From Streptomyces sp. GQFP (GTDB lineage: Bacteria > Actinomycetota > Actinomycetes > Streptomycetales > Streptomycetaceae), in the NCBI RefSeq assembly GCF_021545335.1, contig NZ_CP089312.1, positions 6,634,001-6,698,000 on the forward strand: a stretch of 64,000 bases of DNA. The letters run 5' to 3'. Of the stretch, positions 1 to 9,225 are shown piece by piece. Within the stretch, counting starts at the first letter, position 1, and each line of letters begins with the position of its first letter. Under the pieces are notes generated by a model. The model did no database searches. It had not been told where the DNA came from and saw nothing but the letters and a program-made list of their open reading frames with translations. The translations under genes and the position numbers were made by a program.

Positions 1-375
1 GACACCTCCGTGCACACGACCCTGCACCACGTCTACGAGTTCGTCGCCCGCGACGGCCGCACCGTCCGCTTCGACGAACCGCACGGCCCGGGCACGGTCA
101 TCGAGGGCGACTACGTCACCGTCTTCTACAGCGAGGGCGAGCAGATCAACGCCACGGCACACCGCCCGAGCCCGGTCCGGCACGGGCTGGCCCTGGCCGG
201 CGTCCTCGGGTTCCTGGGCGTGGTCGTGGTGTTCTGCGTCGGGTTCATGGTGACGTACAGCCAGGTCTTCGAGCCGATCGGCGACGTCTTCTTCGGTACG
301 GACGACGGCGGGTACGTGGTCGACGAGCAGACGGGGGAGACGTTCCCGGCCGACGAGTTCGCGGAGATGCCGTGA
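1..375 (+). CDS. DUF3592-like membrane protein, 5'-truncated by window edge
   Basis: The reading frame is open from the first base and ends at TGA 373-375. A GTG at position 10 exists, but the protein seems to begin before the window. The visible part has a beta-rich stretch with 'DGRTVRFDEPHGPG' and 'GDYVTVFYSEGEQ', the pattern of DUF3592 extracytoplasmic domains, then one hydrophobic segment (about residues 58-83) and a short acidic tail. DUF3592 proteins usually carry an N-terminal membrane segment as well, which would lie upstream. Function of the family is unknown; a role at the cell envelope is inferred only. Confidence 0.6.
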   Translation, partial: DTSVHTTLHHVYEFVARDGRTVRFDEPHGPGTVIEGDYVTVFYSEGEQINATAHRPSPVRHGLALAGVLGFLGVVVVFCVGFMVTYSQVFEPIGDVFFGTDDGGYVVDEQTGETFPADEFAEMP

Positions 376-415
376 CCCTCCACATCTGACGGCACGTCAA
401 TTATTGTGCGCGCTC

Positions 416-2065
416 ATGGAGTTCACGGAGAAGCGCACGGTCGCGGAACTCGTGGCGGCACGGTGGGGCGACCACCGTCCCGGGCTGTGGTGCGAGGACC
501 GGACACTGACACACCACGAGGTGGCCGCGGGCGCGGCGGCCAGGGCGGCCCTGCTGAGGGACCTGCTGCCACCGTCCGCCGAACCGCATTCAGGCGTGTT
601 GCTGGACAACACCCCTGAATATCCCCTCTGGTTGAGCGCGGCTGCCCTCGCCGGTGCCGCCGTCGCAGGCATCAACCCCACCCGCAGGGGCCCCGAGCTG
701 GCCCGCGACATCCTGCACACCGAGTGCCCGCTCCTGATCACCACGAGCACCCACCTCCCACTTCTCACGGACCTCGAACTCCCCGGCGTACGCCTCCTGT
801 TGACCGACACGGAGGAGTACGAGGACCTCCTGGCCCGGCATGCCGACGCCGAACCGGACCCGTCCCGCGCCACCCCCACCGACCGCCTCCTCCTCTACTT
901 CACCTCGGGCTCGACCGGCGCGCCCAAGGCGGCGATCTGCACGCAGGGCAGACTGGCCGCCGCAGGCCAAACACTGGCCCGGACTTTCGGGGTGGGCCCG
1001 GACGACGTCCACTACATCTGCATGCCGATGTTCCACGGCAACGCGGTCATCGCGGACTGGGCCCCGGCCCTGGCGGCGGGCGCCGGGGTCGCGCTGCGCC
1101 ACCGCTTCTCGGCCTCCGGCTTCCTGACGGACGTACGCCGCTACCGGGCGACCTACTTCACGTACGTGGGCCGGGCCGTCCAGTACCTGCTGGCGACGCC
1201 CGCCCGTCCCGACGACCGGGACAACCCCCTCCGGCTGGGCTTCGGCACGGAGGCCGGGGCGGTGGACGCGGCGGCCTTCGAGCGGCGGTTCGGGGTGCGG
1301 CTGGTGGAGGGGTACGGGTCCTCGGAGGGCGGGGCGGCGGTGCGGTGGACGCCCGGGACGCCGTCCGGTGCCGTAGGCCGGGCGGCCCCGGACGACGACC
1401 TGGTCGTAGTCGACCCGGAGACCCGCACCGAGTGCCCGCCGGCCGTACTGGACGCCTCGGGCAGACTGCTCAACGGCACCGCTGCGATAGGGGAGTTGGT
1501 GAACCGGGGCCCGAACCCCTTCGAGGGCTACTGGCGCAACCCGGAGGCCGACGCGGCCCGCCGCAGGGACGGCTGGTACTGGACGGGCGACCTCTTCTAC
1601 CGCGACCCGGACGGCTTCCTCTACTTCGCGGGCCGCGCCGACGACCGGCTCCGCGTCGACAGCGAGAACCTGGCCGCCGCGACGATCGAGAACATCCTCG
1701 CCCGGTACGAGGGTGCGGTGGCCGTCGCCGTGTACGCGGTGCCGGACCCGGTCTCCGGCGACCAGGTCATGGCGACCCTGGCCGGCACGTTCGACCCCGC
1801 CGCCTTCACCGCCTTCCTGGCCGCGCAGCCCGACCTGGGGACGAAGATGGCACCCCGGTTCGTCCGGGTCGTACAGCGGATGCCGGTCACCGCGACCAAC
1901 AAGATCCACCGGGCGGGCCTCAGACGGGAGGGGTTCCGCTGCCCGGACCCGGTCTGGTGGCGCCCCTCGGAAGAGCCGACGTACCGCAGGCTGACCGGGG
2001 ACGACGTGGCGGGGCTGGTGGAGAGGTACCGGGAGCGGGGGCGGGAGGAGCTGCTCAGCAGATAG
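416..2065 (+). CDS. Acyl-CoA synthetase (FadD17-like AMP-forming ligase)
   Basis: A member of the ANL superfamily that activates fatty or related carboxylic acids to acyl-AMP and then acyl-CoA. The P-loop-like motif 'YFTSGSTGAPKA' lies near residue 160, 'GYGSSEGG' near 298, 'YWTGDLFYRDPDGF' near 387 and the C-terminal catalytic lysine in 'TATNKIHRAG' near 492. About 549 residues is normal for the family, and it most resembles the mycobacterial FadD17 branch. ATG 416 is preferred; an in-frame TTG at 404 adds four residues. No strong ribosome binding site precedes either. It is monocistronic, ending at a bidirectional hairpin. The substrate cannot be read from sequence. Confidence 0.85.
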   Translation: MEFTEKRTVAELVAARWGDHRPGLWCEDRTLTHHEVAAGAAARAALLRDLLPPSAEPHSGVLLDNTPEYPLWLSAAALAGAAVAGINPTRRGPELARDILHTECPLLITTSTHLPLLTDLELPGVRLLLTDTEEYEDLLARHADAEPDPSRATPTDRLLLYFTSGSTGAPKAAICTQGRLAAAGQTLARTFGVGPDDVHYICMPMFHGNAVIADWAPALAAGAGVALRHRFSASGFLTDVRRYRATYFTYVGRAVQYLLATPARPDDRDNPLRLGFGTEAGAVDAAAFERRFGVRLVEGYGSSEGGAAVRWTPGTPSGAVGRAAPDDDLVVVDPETRTECPPAVLDASGRLLNGTAAIGELVNRGPNPFEGYWRNPEADAARRRDGWYWTGDLFYRDPDGFLYFAGRADDRLRVDSENLAAATIENILARYEGAVAVAVYAVPDPVSGDQVMATLAGTFDPAAFTAFLAAQPDLGTKMAPRFVRVVQRMPVTATNKIHRAGLRREGFRCPDPVWWRPSEEPTYRRLTGDDVAGLVERYRERGREELLSR

Positions 2066-2089
2066 ACGTCCAGGGCGGACGGAATACGC

Positions 2090-2122
2090 GAAGGGCCCCT
2101 TGCTTTCGCAAGGGGCCCTTCG
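2090..2122. terminator. Bidirectional hairpin between acyl-CoA ligase and tRNA-Lys
   Basis: A perfect stem 'AAGGGCCCCTTG' with loop CTTTCG and its complement. It sits between the ligase stop and the 3' end of the opposite-strand tRNA, so it can end both transcripts. Confidence 0.8.
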
Positions 2123-2127
2123 TCACG

Positions 2128-2201
2128 TGCGCCGCCAGGGACTCGAACCCCGGACCCGCTGATTAAGAGTCAGCTGCTCTAACCAACTGAGCTAGCGGCG
2201 C
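2128..2201 (-). tRNA. tRNA-Lys (anticodon CTT)
   Basis: A full cloverleaf is present on the minus strand. The acceptor stem GCGCCGC pairs with GCGGCGC, the D arm begins GCTCAGTTGG, the anticodon stem-loop is GCTGA-CTCTTAA-TCAGC and the T loop is TTCGAGT. The anticodon CTT reads AAG. The discriminator base is A and CCA is not encoded. An apparently identical gene occurs at 16055-16128. Confidence 0.97.
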
Positions 2202-2298
2202 ATGACCCTCGCCGACCGCTCTCGCGGCTGGCGACAGGAAAAATAATACCTGGTCCGGAAGAGTGCTGCGGACCAGGCAGTCCTGCGCCGATCTGGGG

Positions 2299-3057
2299 CT
2301 AGATGGCCAGCGACAGCATTACCGGCGCCGCACCCCGGTTCAGCCGGTCCGCCGCCTGGCGGAGGCGGTGGGCGTGGCGGACCGGGAGGGACAGTGCGAG
2401 GCAGCCGACCGTTGAGCCGGCCGTGATCGGGACCGCCGCGCAGACCGTGCCCACCGCGTACTCCTGGAGGTCCAGGACCGGCACCGTGGGCGGCTGGTTC
2501 GCCAGGCGGGAGAGCAGGACCCGCTCGTTGGTGATCGTGCGCGAGGTGAGGCGGGCCAGCTTGTGGCGGGCGAGATGGTCGCGGCGGCTGTTGTGGTCGA
2601 GCTGGCCCAGCAGGCTCTTGCCGATCGCGCTGGCGTGCGCGGCCGAGCGGAAGTCGACCCACTCGTTGACCGCGGGCGTCGCCGCGCTCGCCGCGCACTG
2701 GGTGACATGGATCTCGCCGTCGACGTACCGGCTCATGTAGATCGCCGCGCCCACCGAGTCGCGCAGCCGGTCGAGGGTGTGCTGGAGCTGGGTGCGCAGA
2801 GCCTGGTCGTGGCTGTGCGTGGCGCCGAGGCGGCTGAGGGAGGTGCCGGAGACGTACGAACCGTCGGCGGCCTGTTCGACGTACCCCTCGCGGCGCAGCA
2901 TGCGCAGGAGTGGGGTGAGCCGGTCCGTGCCGAGGCGGGTCTGACGGGCGATTTCGGCGTCGGTGACACCGGCGGAGTGCCGTGCCACCGTGTCCAGGAC
3001 GCGCAGGGCGTCCTGGGCCGAGTGGTGCGGCGCGGTCGGCTCGTGCTTGAGAGCCAC
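2299..3057 (-). CDS. IclR-family transcriptional regulator
   Basis: An N-terminal winged helix-turn-helix (about residues 15-75, containing 'GVTDAEIARQTRLGTDRLTP') is followed by an IclR-type effector-binding domain with 'SAHASAIGKSLLGQL'. About 252 residues fits the family. The GTG start at 3057 follows a GGGGAAC ribosome site; an ATG at 3102 would add a poorly conserved leader. It lies just downstream of the ehu transporter genes on the same strand, separated by about 180 bp, and is the likely local regulator of the transporter/amidase/isomerase block. The effector is unknown. Confidence 0.82.
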   Translation of the reverse strand: MALKHEPTAPHHSAQDALRVLDTVARHSAGVTDAEIARQTRLGTDRLTPLLRMLRREGYVEQAADGSYVSGTSLSRLGATHSHDQALRTQLQHTLDRLRDSVGAAIYMSRYVDGEIHVTQCAASAATPAVNEWVDFRSAAHASAIGKSLLGQLDHNSRRDHLARHKLARLTSRTITNERVLLSRLANQPPTVPVLDLQEYAVGTVCAAVPITAGSTVGCLALSLPVRHAHRLRQAADRLNRGAAPVMLSLAI

Positions 3058-3238
3058 GGTGTTCCCCCTGGCTTGCTTCTGGGCCGTGATCCGGACAGCC
3101 AATCCCCTCCACGATAGCCGTCAAGGGGGTTACGTGGAGGGGGCGTTGACGAGATTGTTCGCTCGGGCCGTGGCCTCTCAGCAGGCGCGTGTTCACTTGG
3201 CATATGCCGTTGGCATGCAGAGTGCCTCTTCGGCGCGG

Positions 3239-4018
3239 TCAGAGCACCGCGCTGAGAAATTCGCGCGTTCTGTCCTCCTCCGGATCACTGAAGATCTTCT
3301 CCGGCGGACCCGACTCGATCACATGGCCGGAATCGAACATCAGCACTTGGTCTGAGATGTCCCGGGCGAAACCCATCTCGTGGGTCACACAGAGCATCGT
3401 GATGTCGGTGGTACGGGCGATGTCCCGCAGCACGTCGAGGACGCCCGCGACCAGCTCGGGGTCGAGCGCCGACGTCACCTCGTCGAGCAGCAGCACCTGC
3501 GGACGCATGGCGAGCGCCCGCGCGATCGCCACCCGCTGCTGCTGTCCGCCCGACAGCCGGGACGGCCGCTCGTCGGCCTTGTCCGCGAGGCCCACCAGCT
3601 CCAGCAGATCGCGCCCGCGCGCCTCCGCCTCCTCCTTGGACAGGCCGAGGACGGTGACGGGCGCCTCGGTGATGTTGCGCAGCACACTCATGTTCGGGAA
3701 GAGGTTGAAGTGCTGGAACACCATCCCGATCTTCTTCCGCACCTCGCGGACCTGCTTCTCGGGCGCCGGGAACAGCTGCTCCCCGCCGACGGTGATCGTG
3801 CCCTCGTCGGGCTTGGCCAGGGTCATCAGCATCCGCAGGATCGTCGTCTTGCCCGACCCGGACGGCCCGATGAGCGTGACATGCCGCCCGGCGTCGACGG
3901 AGAGGCTCAGCCGGTCGAGGACGGTCTGCTCACCGAACCGCTTGGTGACCTGGTCGAGCCGGACCAGCTCGGTGGGTGTTTCAGGGGTCTTGTCGGTGTC
4001 AACGGTGTCAACTGGCAA
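3239..4018 (-). CDS. ehuA: EhuA-like ABC transporter ATP-binding protein
   Basis: The ATPase of a polar amino acid/ectoine-type ABC importer. Walker A 'GPSGSGKTT' is at residues 51-59, the Q-loop is 'MVFQHFNLFP', the signature is 'LSGGQQQR', Walker B is 'VLLLDEVTSALD' and the switch histidine is in 'CVTHEMGF'. Length 259 is normal. It overlaps the end of the upstream permease gene by 11 bp and is last in a B-C-D-A operon read on the minus strand. Assignment to the Ehu subfamily (ectoine/hydroxyectoine uptake) rests on the sequence style of all four subunits; another amino-acid-like ligand remains possible. Confidence 0.85.
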   Translation of the reverse strand: MPVDTVDTDKTPETPTELVRLDQVTKRFGEQTVLDRLSLSVDAGRHVTLIGPSGSGKTTILRMLMTLAKPDEGTITVGGEQLFPAPEKQVREVRKKIGMVFQHFNLFPNMSVLRNITEAPVTVLGLSKEEAEARGRDLLELVGLADKADERPSRLSGGQQQRVAIARALAMRPQVLLLDEVTSALDPELVAGVLDVLRDIARTTDITMLCVTHEMGFARDISDQVLMFDSGHVIESGPPEKIFSDPEEDRTREFLSAVL

Positions 4019-4658
4019 GGCGTCGCTCCAGAGTTCGTACGACGAGGGAGGCGGGAAAGGAGATCACGATGAAGGCGACGCCGATCACGGTCAGCGGCTC
4101 GGTGAACTGGAAGTGCTCCTGGGAGTAGAGCCGCGCCTCACCGAGCATCTCCAGCACGGTGATCGTCATCAGCAGCGGTGTGTCCTTGAGCATCGCGACC
4201 ACGTAGTTGCCGAGCGCCGGTACGACCCGGCGCACCGCCTGCGGCAGGACCACCGACGTCCAGGTGCGCCGCAGGGGCAGGCTGAGCGCGGTGGCCGCCT
4301 CCCACTGGCCCGGCGGCACGGCCTCGATGCCGGCGCGGTACACCTGCATCGTGTACGTCGAGTAGTGCAGCCCGATCGCGATGACACCGGTGGTCAGCGC
4401 GGAGGCGGCGATGCCCCACTCGGGGAGCACATAGAAGAGGAAGAACAGCTGCACCAGCAGCGGGGTGTCCCGCACGAACTCCGTGACCACCCCCACCGGC
4501 CAGCGCACCCAGCGCGTCGGCGTCCGCATCAGCAGCGCCCAGACCAGCCCGAGCGTGAACGAGATCAGCGACCCGAGGGCCAGCGCCTGGAGGGTGACGA
4601 GCAGCCCGTCCCAGAAGAACGGCATGAAGTCGCGTACGGCGCCCCAGTCCCATGTCAT
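4008..4658 (-). CDS. ehuD: EhuD-like ABC transporter permease
   Basis: An inner-membrane permease of the HisM/GlnP class, about 216 residues with several hydrophobic helices. The cytoplasmic loop ('WEAATALSLPLRRTW' then 'VVLPQAVRRVVPALGN') contacts the ATPase. ATG 4658 overlaps the preceding permease stop as ATGA (4655-4658), indicating translational coupling. It forms the heterodimeric channel with the neighbouring permease. The longer open frame upstream of 4658 is a shadow of that neighbour. Confidence 0.86.
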   Translation of the reverse strand: MTWDWGAVRDFMPFFWDGLLVTLQALALGSLISFTLGLVWALLMRTPTRWVRWPVGVVTEFVRDTPLLVQLFFLFYVLPEWGIAASALTTGVIAIGLHYSTYTMQVYRAGIEAVPPGQWEAATALSLPLRRTWTSVVLPQAVRRVVPALGNYVVAMLKDTPLLMTITVLEMLGEARLYSQEHFQFTEPLTVIGVAFIVISFPASLVVRTLERRLAS

Positions 4659-5323
4659 GCGGCACCTCCCGTCGGCCGCCCGGCCAGCTGCTGCTTCAGC
4701 TGCTTCTCCAGGCCGCGCATGACCCGGGTGAGGAGGAAGGCGATCACGAAGTAGATCAGCAGGATGTACGTGTAGATCTCGGCGCTCTGCTGCAGCGCGA
4801 GCCGCACCAGGTTGGCGCTGAAGGCCAGATCGCCCATGCCCATCACCGACACCAGCGCGGTGCCCTTGAGCAGCTCGATCAGCAGGTTGCAGAAGGAGGG
4901 GATCATCTCCGGCACCGCCTGTGGCAGCAGGATCAGCCGCATCCGCTGCCAGGGCGTGAACCCGAGTGCGATCCCGCCCTCCCGCTGCGCCGGGTCGACG
5001 GCGTTCAGCGCGCCGCGCACGATCTCCGAGCCGTACGCGCCATAGGTCAGGCCGAGCGCGAGCGTGCCCGCCCACATCGGCACCAGCTGCCAGCCGAAGG
5101 CGGGCGGCAGCACGAAGTACACCCAGAAGATCATCACGAGCGCCGAGGTGCCACGGAAGACCTCGGTGCAGGCGCCCGAGAGGAAGCGTACGAACCACAG
5201 CCGGTGGGTCCGCGAGATCCCGAGGACGAAGGCGACGACGGCACCCAACAGGGCGCTGAACACGAGGAGTTGGATCGTGACCCAGACTCCTCTGAGGACT
5301 ATTTCCCAGAGTCCGGAGGTCAT
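4655..5323 (-). CDS. ehuC: EhuC-like ABC transporter permease
   Basis: Second permease of the importer, 222 residues, with the family loop 'EGGIALGFTPWQRMRLILLPQA'-type coupling region and about five membrane helices. ATG 5323 overlaps the TGA of the binding-protein gene as ATGA; a GTG at 5332 would add three residues but would lose this coupling. The C terminus is a short basic/Gln-rich tail. It works with the adjacent permease and ATPase to import the ligand delivered by the lipoprotein. Confidence 0.86.
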   Translation of the reverse strand: MTSGLWEIVLRGVWVTIQLLVFSALLGAVVAFVLGISRTHRLWFVRFLSGACTEVFRGTSALVMIFWVYFVLPPAFGWQLVPMWAGTLALGLTYGAYGSEIVRGALNAVDPAQREGGIALGFTPWQRMRLILLPQAVPEMIPSFCNLLIELLKGTALVSVMGMGDLAFSANLVRLALQQSAEIYTYILLIYFVIAFLLTRVMRGLEKQLKQQLAGRPTGGAA

Positions 5324-6231
5324 CCGCGACACAGCTCCTTCGCGGTCAGATCGGTCATCTCGTCCTGGGTGAAGTCGAACGGCCGCAGGATGCGGTACAC
5401 CTCGCCGCTCTTCTTCAGCTTGTGCAGCTCGACGTTGAAGGCGTCCCGGAGCTTCGTCTCGGTCAGCCGGAACGCGAACGCGCCCCCGTCGCCCCGGGGC
5501 TTCCCGTCGATGACCGGCGCGAAGGCGTCGGTGGCCTCCGCCTTGCGGGAGTTCTTCGCGACCAGCCGGACGGTGACCGCCGTGCCGGCGAACGCGTCGA
5601 CGCGCCCGGCCTCCACGGCGTTCAGGCCGGCCACCTGGTCGGGCACGATGAGCAGATCGCTCTCCTTGTAACCGGCTTCGACAGCATGCTGGATCTGCGC
5701 ATATCCGGTACCGGTGGCGAGCTTGGCCTTCTTCTTCACGATGTCCGAGTAATTGTGAAGATCCTTGGGATTTCCCTTGCGGACAACGAAAGAATCAAGC
5801 ATCTGGTAGTCGGGGTCGGCGAAGAGAACCTGCTGGCAGCGTTCCGGATTGACATACATCCCGGCGGCCACGACATCGAACTGCTGGGAATTCAGGCCGG
5901 GAATGAGCGACCCGAACTCGGTGGGCACGGGCTGAACCCGGTCCACCCCCAGCCGCTTGAAGATGACCCTTCCCAACTCAGGCGCCTCGCCGGTCAGTTC
6001 ACCGTCCTTGTCGATGTACCCGAAGGGAATCTCCCCGGCGATACCGAGCCGTACGACGCCCTGCGCCCGGAGCCGGTCGAGCAGGTCACCGCCCTCGACG
6101 CCGGAGTCCGCGGACACACGACTGCACCCGAGGGTGCCGAACGAGCCGACCGTCCCCAGGGTGCCGAGCGCCGCTACCCCCGCGAGCAGCGACCGGCGTC
6201 CTATGCGTGGTGGTGCGATTGATGGAGCCAT
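5320..6231 (-). CDS. ehuB: EhuB-like substrate-binding lipoprotein
   Basis: A periplasmic-binding-protein fold (SBP family 3) tethered at the membrane. The N terminus has a twin-arginine-like segment 'PRIGRRSLLAG' then 'LGTLGC', a plausible lipobox with the lipidated Cys. The mature part includes 'TEFGSLIPGLNSQQFDVVAA' and 'YVNPERCQQVLFADP', typical of EhuB ectoine/hydroxyectoine-binding proteins. About 303 residues from ATG 6231. The longer frame up to 6372 runs into the divergent promoter region. No ectoine-degradation genes of the classical eutBCDE set are next to it, so the true ligand is open. Confidence 0.82.
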   Translation of the reverse strand: MAPSIAPPRIGRRSLLAGVAALGTLGTVGSFGTLGCSRVSADSGVEGGDLLDRLRAQGVVRLGIAGEIPFGYIDKDGELTGEAPELGRVIFKRLGVDRVQPVPTEFGSLIPGLNSQQFDVVAAGMYVNPERCQQVLFADPDYQMLDSFVVRKGNPKDLHNYSDIVKKKAKLATGTGYAQIQHAVEAGYKESDLLIVPDQVAGLNAVEAGRVDAFAGTAVTVRLVAKNSRKAEATDAFAPVIDGKPRGDGGAFAFRLTETKLRDAFNVELHKLKKSGEVYRILRPFDFTQDEMTDLTAKELCRG

Positions 6232-6341
6232 GGCCGCGCGGCTACCCGAGAGCGCACGAGTTATGCACGGGGAATGCGAGAGGCACGCGAGAGGCAGGCG
6301 AGAAGGCATGCGAGAGGGTCGGCGGGGCAGACATGGAAGGC

Positions 6342-6845
6342 ATGGCTGACGATCGATACATCGAAGTGTCACTGGCCGCCCGGGGAATCCACTGCACGGC
6401 GAAACTCCTGACCGACCGTGCCCCCATCACCTGCGCGACCGTGTGGAATGCCTTGCCGTTGTCCGGTGACGTCTACCACGCCAAGTACGCGCGCAACGAG
6501 ATTTACGCCCTCTTCCCGCCCTTCGCGGAAGCCGGTTCGGAACCTCCCCTGGAGAATCCGACAGTTACCCCGATCCCCGGAGATCTCTGCTATTTCGCGT
6601 TCGCGGGAGCGGAGCTGGGCACGAAGTCGTACGGCTACGACCGCGAGGTCGGGCCCGGCACGACACTGATCGACCTGGCCCTGTTCTACGAGCGCAACAA
6701 CCTGCTGCTGAACGGCGATGTGGGCTGGGTGCCGGGCACGGTGTGGGGCGAGGTGGTCGAGGGCCTCCCGGAGATGGCGGCAGCCTGCAACGACCTGTGG
6801 CGGACGGGTGCGGCGGGGGAGACGCTCAGCTTCCGCCGGGCCTGA
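6342..6845 (+). CDS. DUF3830 family protein
   Basis: A 167-residue protein of the DUF3830 family, small cyclophilin-like-fold proteins without a settled function. Visible conserved parts are 'APITCATVWNALPLSGDVYH', 'GDLCYFAFAG' and 'DLALFYERNNLL'. ATG 6342 follows a GGAAGG ribosome site at 6335-6340. It is divergent from ehuB and its end overlaps the convergent amidase gene by 20 bp. Such proteins often sit beside amidase, racemase and ABC-transporter genes, so a role in handling a small imported compound is likely; this is inference. Confidence 0.75.
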   Translation: MADDRYIEVSLAARGIHCTAKLLTDRAPITCATVWNALPLSGDVYHAKYARNEIYALFPPFAEAGSEPPLENPTVTPIPGDLCYFAFAGAELGTKSYGYDREVGPGTTLIDLALFYERNNLLLNGDVGWVPGTVWGEVVEGLPEMAAACNDLWRTGAAGETLSFRRA

Positions 6846-8238
6846 AGGCGGAGAGGCCGAGTGCCTCTTCGAGCGCGTGCGCGGCCCGCAGCACCAGGTC
6901 GTCCCGGTGCCGGGCCGCGACGATCTGGATCCCGACCGGCAGCCCGTCCCCGTCGACCCCCACCGGGAGACTCGCGGCGGGCTGCTGCGTCATGTTGAAC
7001 GGGTACGTGAACGGGGTCCACCCCGTCCAGCGCCGCAGCCCCGACCCGACGGGCACCTCAACTCCCGCCTCGAACGCGGTGATCGGCAAGGTAGGCGTGA
7101 CCAGCAGGTCGTACGACTCGTGGAACAGCCCCATCCGCCGCCCGAGTTCCATCCGGACGTCGACAGCCGCGAGATAGTCGAGCGCACTGATACGAGCCCC
7201 CACCGCCCGGATCTCCCGCAGCCCAGGATCGAGCAACTCGGCCTGCTCCGCCCCGAGTCGCTGGGTGACCCGGGCCGCCCCGCTGAACCACAGGGTGTGG
7301 AAGGCGTCCACCGGGTCGGCGAAATCGGGGTCGGCCTCGGTGACGTACGCGCCGAGTTCCGCGAGCCGCTCCACCGCCCGCCGGACCGCGCCGGCCACCG
7401 CCGGACGCACCGCGACCTGACCGCCGAAGGAGGGCGAGTAGGCCACCCGCAGCCCCCGCACCCCGCCGGAGAGCGAGTCGAGGAACGAACCGTCGACCGG
7501 CCCGAGTGCTGACCAGTCACGGGAGTCGGGTCGCCCGATCACCTCCATCAGCAGTGCCGCGTCCGCCACGGTCCGGGTCATCGGCCCGACATGCGCGAGC
7601 GTCCCGAAGGCGCTGGCCGGGTAGAGGGGGACACGGCCGTACGTCGGCTTCAGCGCGAAGACCCCGCAGAACGCGGCCGGGATACGGACACTGCCCCCGC
7701 CGTCCGTCCCGAGCGACAGCGGCCCGGCGCCCAGCGCGACGGCGGCGGCACTCCCGCCGCTCGACCCACCGGCGGTGCGTGAGGTGTCGTACGGGTTGCG
7801 GGTGACGCCGGACAGCGGCGAATCGGTGACGCCCTTCCAGCCGTACTCGGGGGTGGTCGTCTTGCCGAGAAAGACGGCGCCGTGCTCGCGCAGCCGGGCG
7901 ACGGAGGGCGCGTCCTCACGCCAACTCCCGTTGACGTCGACGGACTTGGAGCCGCGCAGGGTGGGCGTACCGCGCAGCAGGATGATGTCCTTCACGGTCG
8001 TGGGCACGCCGTCCACGAGCCCCGCCGGCTCACCGCGCCGCCACCGCTCGGTGGACTCGCGGGCCTGCGCGAGCGCGCTGTCGGCATCGACGCGCACGAA
8101 CGCGTTGACGACGGGCTGGAGTTGCCCGGCCCGCTCCAGCGCGGCCCGGGTGGCGTCGAGCGGACTGAACTCACCTTTGCGATAACCGTCGAGGAGCCGG
8201 TCGGCGGTGAGTTCGGCAAGCTGGGTCGGCTCGGTCAT
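6826..8238 (-). CDS. Amidase (amidase-signature family)
   Basis: A Ser-cisSer-Lys amidase hydrolysing a carboxamide. The triad is visible with classical spacing: Lys83 in 'TTVKDI', Ser159 in 'TAGGSSGGSAAA' and nucleophile Ser183 in 'GTDGGGSVRIP'. About 470 residues is normal. ATG 8238 has a GGAGGGG ribosome site. The D-2-hydroxyacid dehydrogenase lies 36 bp upstream on the same strand, so the two are probably cotranscribed. In context it may open or deamidate the compound imported by the Ehu-type transporter; the substrate is unknown. Confidence 0.88.
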   Translation of the reverse strand: MTEPTQLAELTADRLLDGYRKGEFSPLDATRAALERAGQLQPVVNAFVRVDADSALAQARESTERWRRGEPAGLVDGVPTTVKDIILLRGTPTLRGSKSVDVNGSWREDAPSVARLREHGAVFLGKTTTPEYGWKGVTDSPLSGVTRNPYDTSRTAGGSSGGSAAAVALGAGPLSLGTDGGGSVRIPAAFCGVFALKPTYGRVPLYPASAFGTLAHVGPMTRTVADAALLMEVIGRPDSRDWSALGPVDGSFLDSLSGGVRGLRVAYSPSFGGQVAVRPAVAGAVRRAVERLAELGAYVTEADPDFADPVDAFHTLWFSGAARVTQRLGAEQAELLDPGLREIRAVGARISALDYLAAVDVRMELGRRMGLFHESYDLLVTPTLPITAFEAGVEVPVGSGLRRWTGWTPFTYPFNMTQQPAASLPVGVDGDGLPVGIQIVAARHRDDLVLRAAHALEEALGLSAFRPGGS

Positions 8239-8274
8239 CGTGCGCCCCTCCGGTAGTGCGTGCGGTAGTGCGTG

Positions 8275-9225
8275 TCAGTGCCCCGGTACGTACCCGCGCT
8301 GTTTGTCGACCACATTGGTCAGCGTCTTCCCGGCCTCCCACCGCTCGTACAACTCGACGAACTGCGTGCTGAGTTCATCGCGCCAGCCCACGGTGTCACC
8401 GCTCATGTGCGGGGAGACGACGAGCCCGGGCGCGTCCCACAGGGGGCTGTCGGACGGCAGCGGTTCATGCTCGAACACGTCCAGCGCGGCACCCGCGATC
8501 CACTGCTTCGACAACGCCTGGGCGAGCGCGACCTCGTCGACGAGCTGTCCCCGCCCGACGTTGATGAAACGCGCCGAGGGCTGCATGACACCGAAACGGC
8601 GGGTGTCGAACATGCGGTGGGTGTCGGCGGTGAGGGGAGCGGCGGATATCACCCAATCGGCCCGCGCCATCAGCCGGTTGAGGTCGTCGGGCCCATGGAT
8701 CCCGGTACGCGGGATACGCCCGACGAGGGCGGTGGTGATGCCAAGTGCCTTGAGATACTGGGCAATCGCCCGCCCGATGGGTCCGGACCCGACAACACAG
8801 GCCTTGGTCCCGGCAACCCGCTGGGACTCCCGATGCCGCCACTCGTGCCGCCGCTGGAGGTCGAGTGTCCGGGGCAGATCCTTGGCCATGGCGAGGACGA
8901 GGGCGGCGACGTACTCGGCGATGGGCTGGTCGAAGATGCCGCGTGCGTTGGTCACCACGGTGTCGGACGCGGCGAGTTCGGCGCACATCAAGTGGTCGAC
9001 CCCGGCACTCGCGGTGTGCACCCAGCGCGGCCGCGCCCCCTCGCCCGGCCAGGCGGCCCGTACGGCGTGCGAGGTGAAGTCCCAGACCAACAGGGCGTCG
9101 GCGTGAGGGAGCTGCCCGGCAAGAGTCGTGTCATCGGCATGCACGATCCGGGCCCGCCCGGTGAGCCTGCCGAGGCGGGGCGGCGGGTCGGCGTCGAGGA
9201 CGAGGAGGGTGGGGGGCGCGGGCAT
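8275..9225 (-). CDS. D-2-hydroxyacid dehydrogenase (NAD-dependent)
   Basis: A member of the formate/glycerate dehydrogenase superfamily that interconverts 2-keto acids and D-2-hydroxy acids. The Rossmann glycine motif is 'GSGPIGRAIAQ' and the catalytic residues are Arg in 'FINVGRGQL', Glu in 'FEHEPLP' and His in 'SPHMSGD'. About 316 residues from ATG 9225; the longer open frame up to 9324 is a low-complexity leader without support. It is probably cotranscribed with the amidase and divergent from the two isomerase-like genes. Confidence 0.85.
   Translation of the reverse strand: MPAPPTLLVLDADPPPRLGRLTGRARIVHADDTTLAGQLPHADALLVWDFTSHAVRAAWPGEGARPRWVHTASAGVDHLMCAELAASDTVVTNARGIFDQPIAEYVAALVLAMAKDLPRTLDLQRRHEWRHRESQRVAGTKACVVGSGPIGRAIAQYLKALGITTALVGRIPRTGIHGPDDLNRLMARADWVISAAPLTADTHRMFDTRRFGVMQPSARFINVGRGQLVDEVALAQALSKQWIAGAALDVFEHEPLPSDSPLWDAPGLVVSPHMSGDTVGWRDELSTQFVELYERWEAGKTLTNVVDKQRGYVPGH

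Noticed and set aside
3189..4754. 521-residue plus-strand open frame opposite ehuA and ehuD
   Set aside because: It is antisense to two well-supported transporter genes, composed of Ser/Arg/Gly-rich shadow sequence and lacks a ribosome site.
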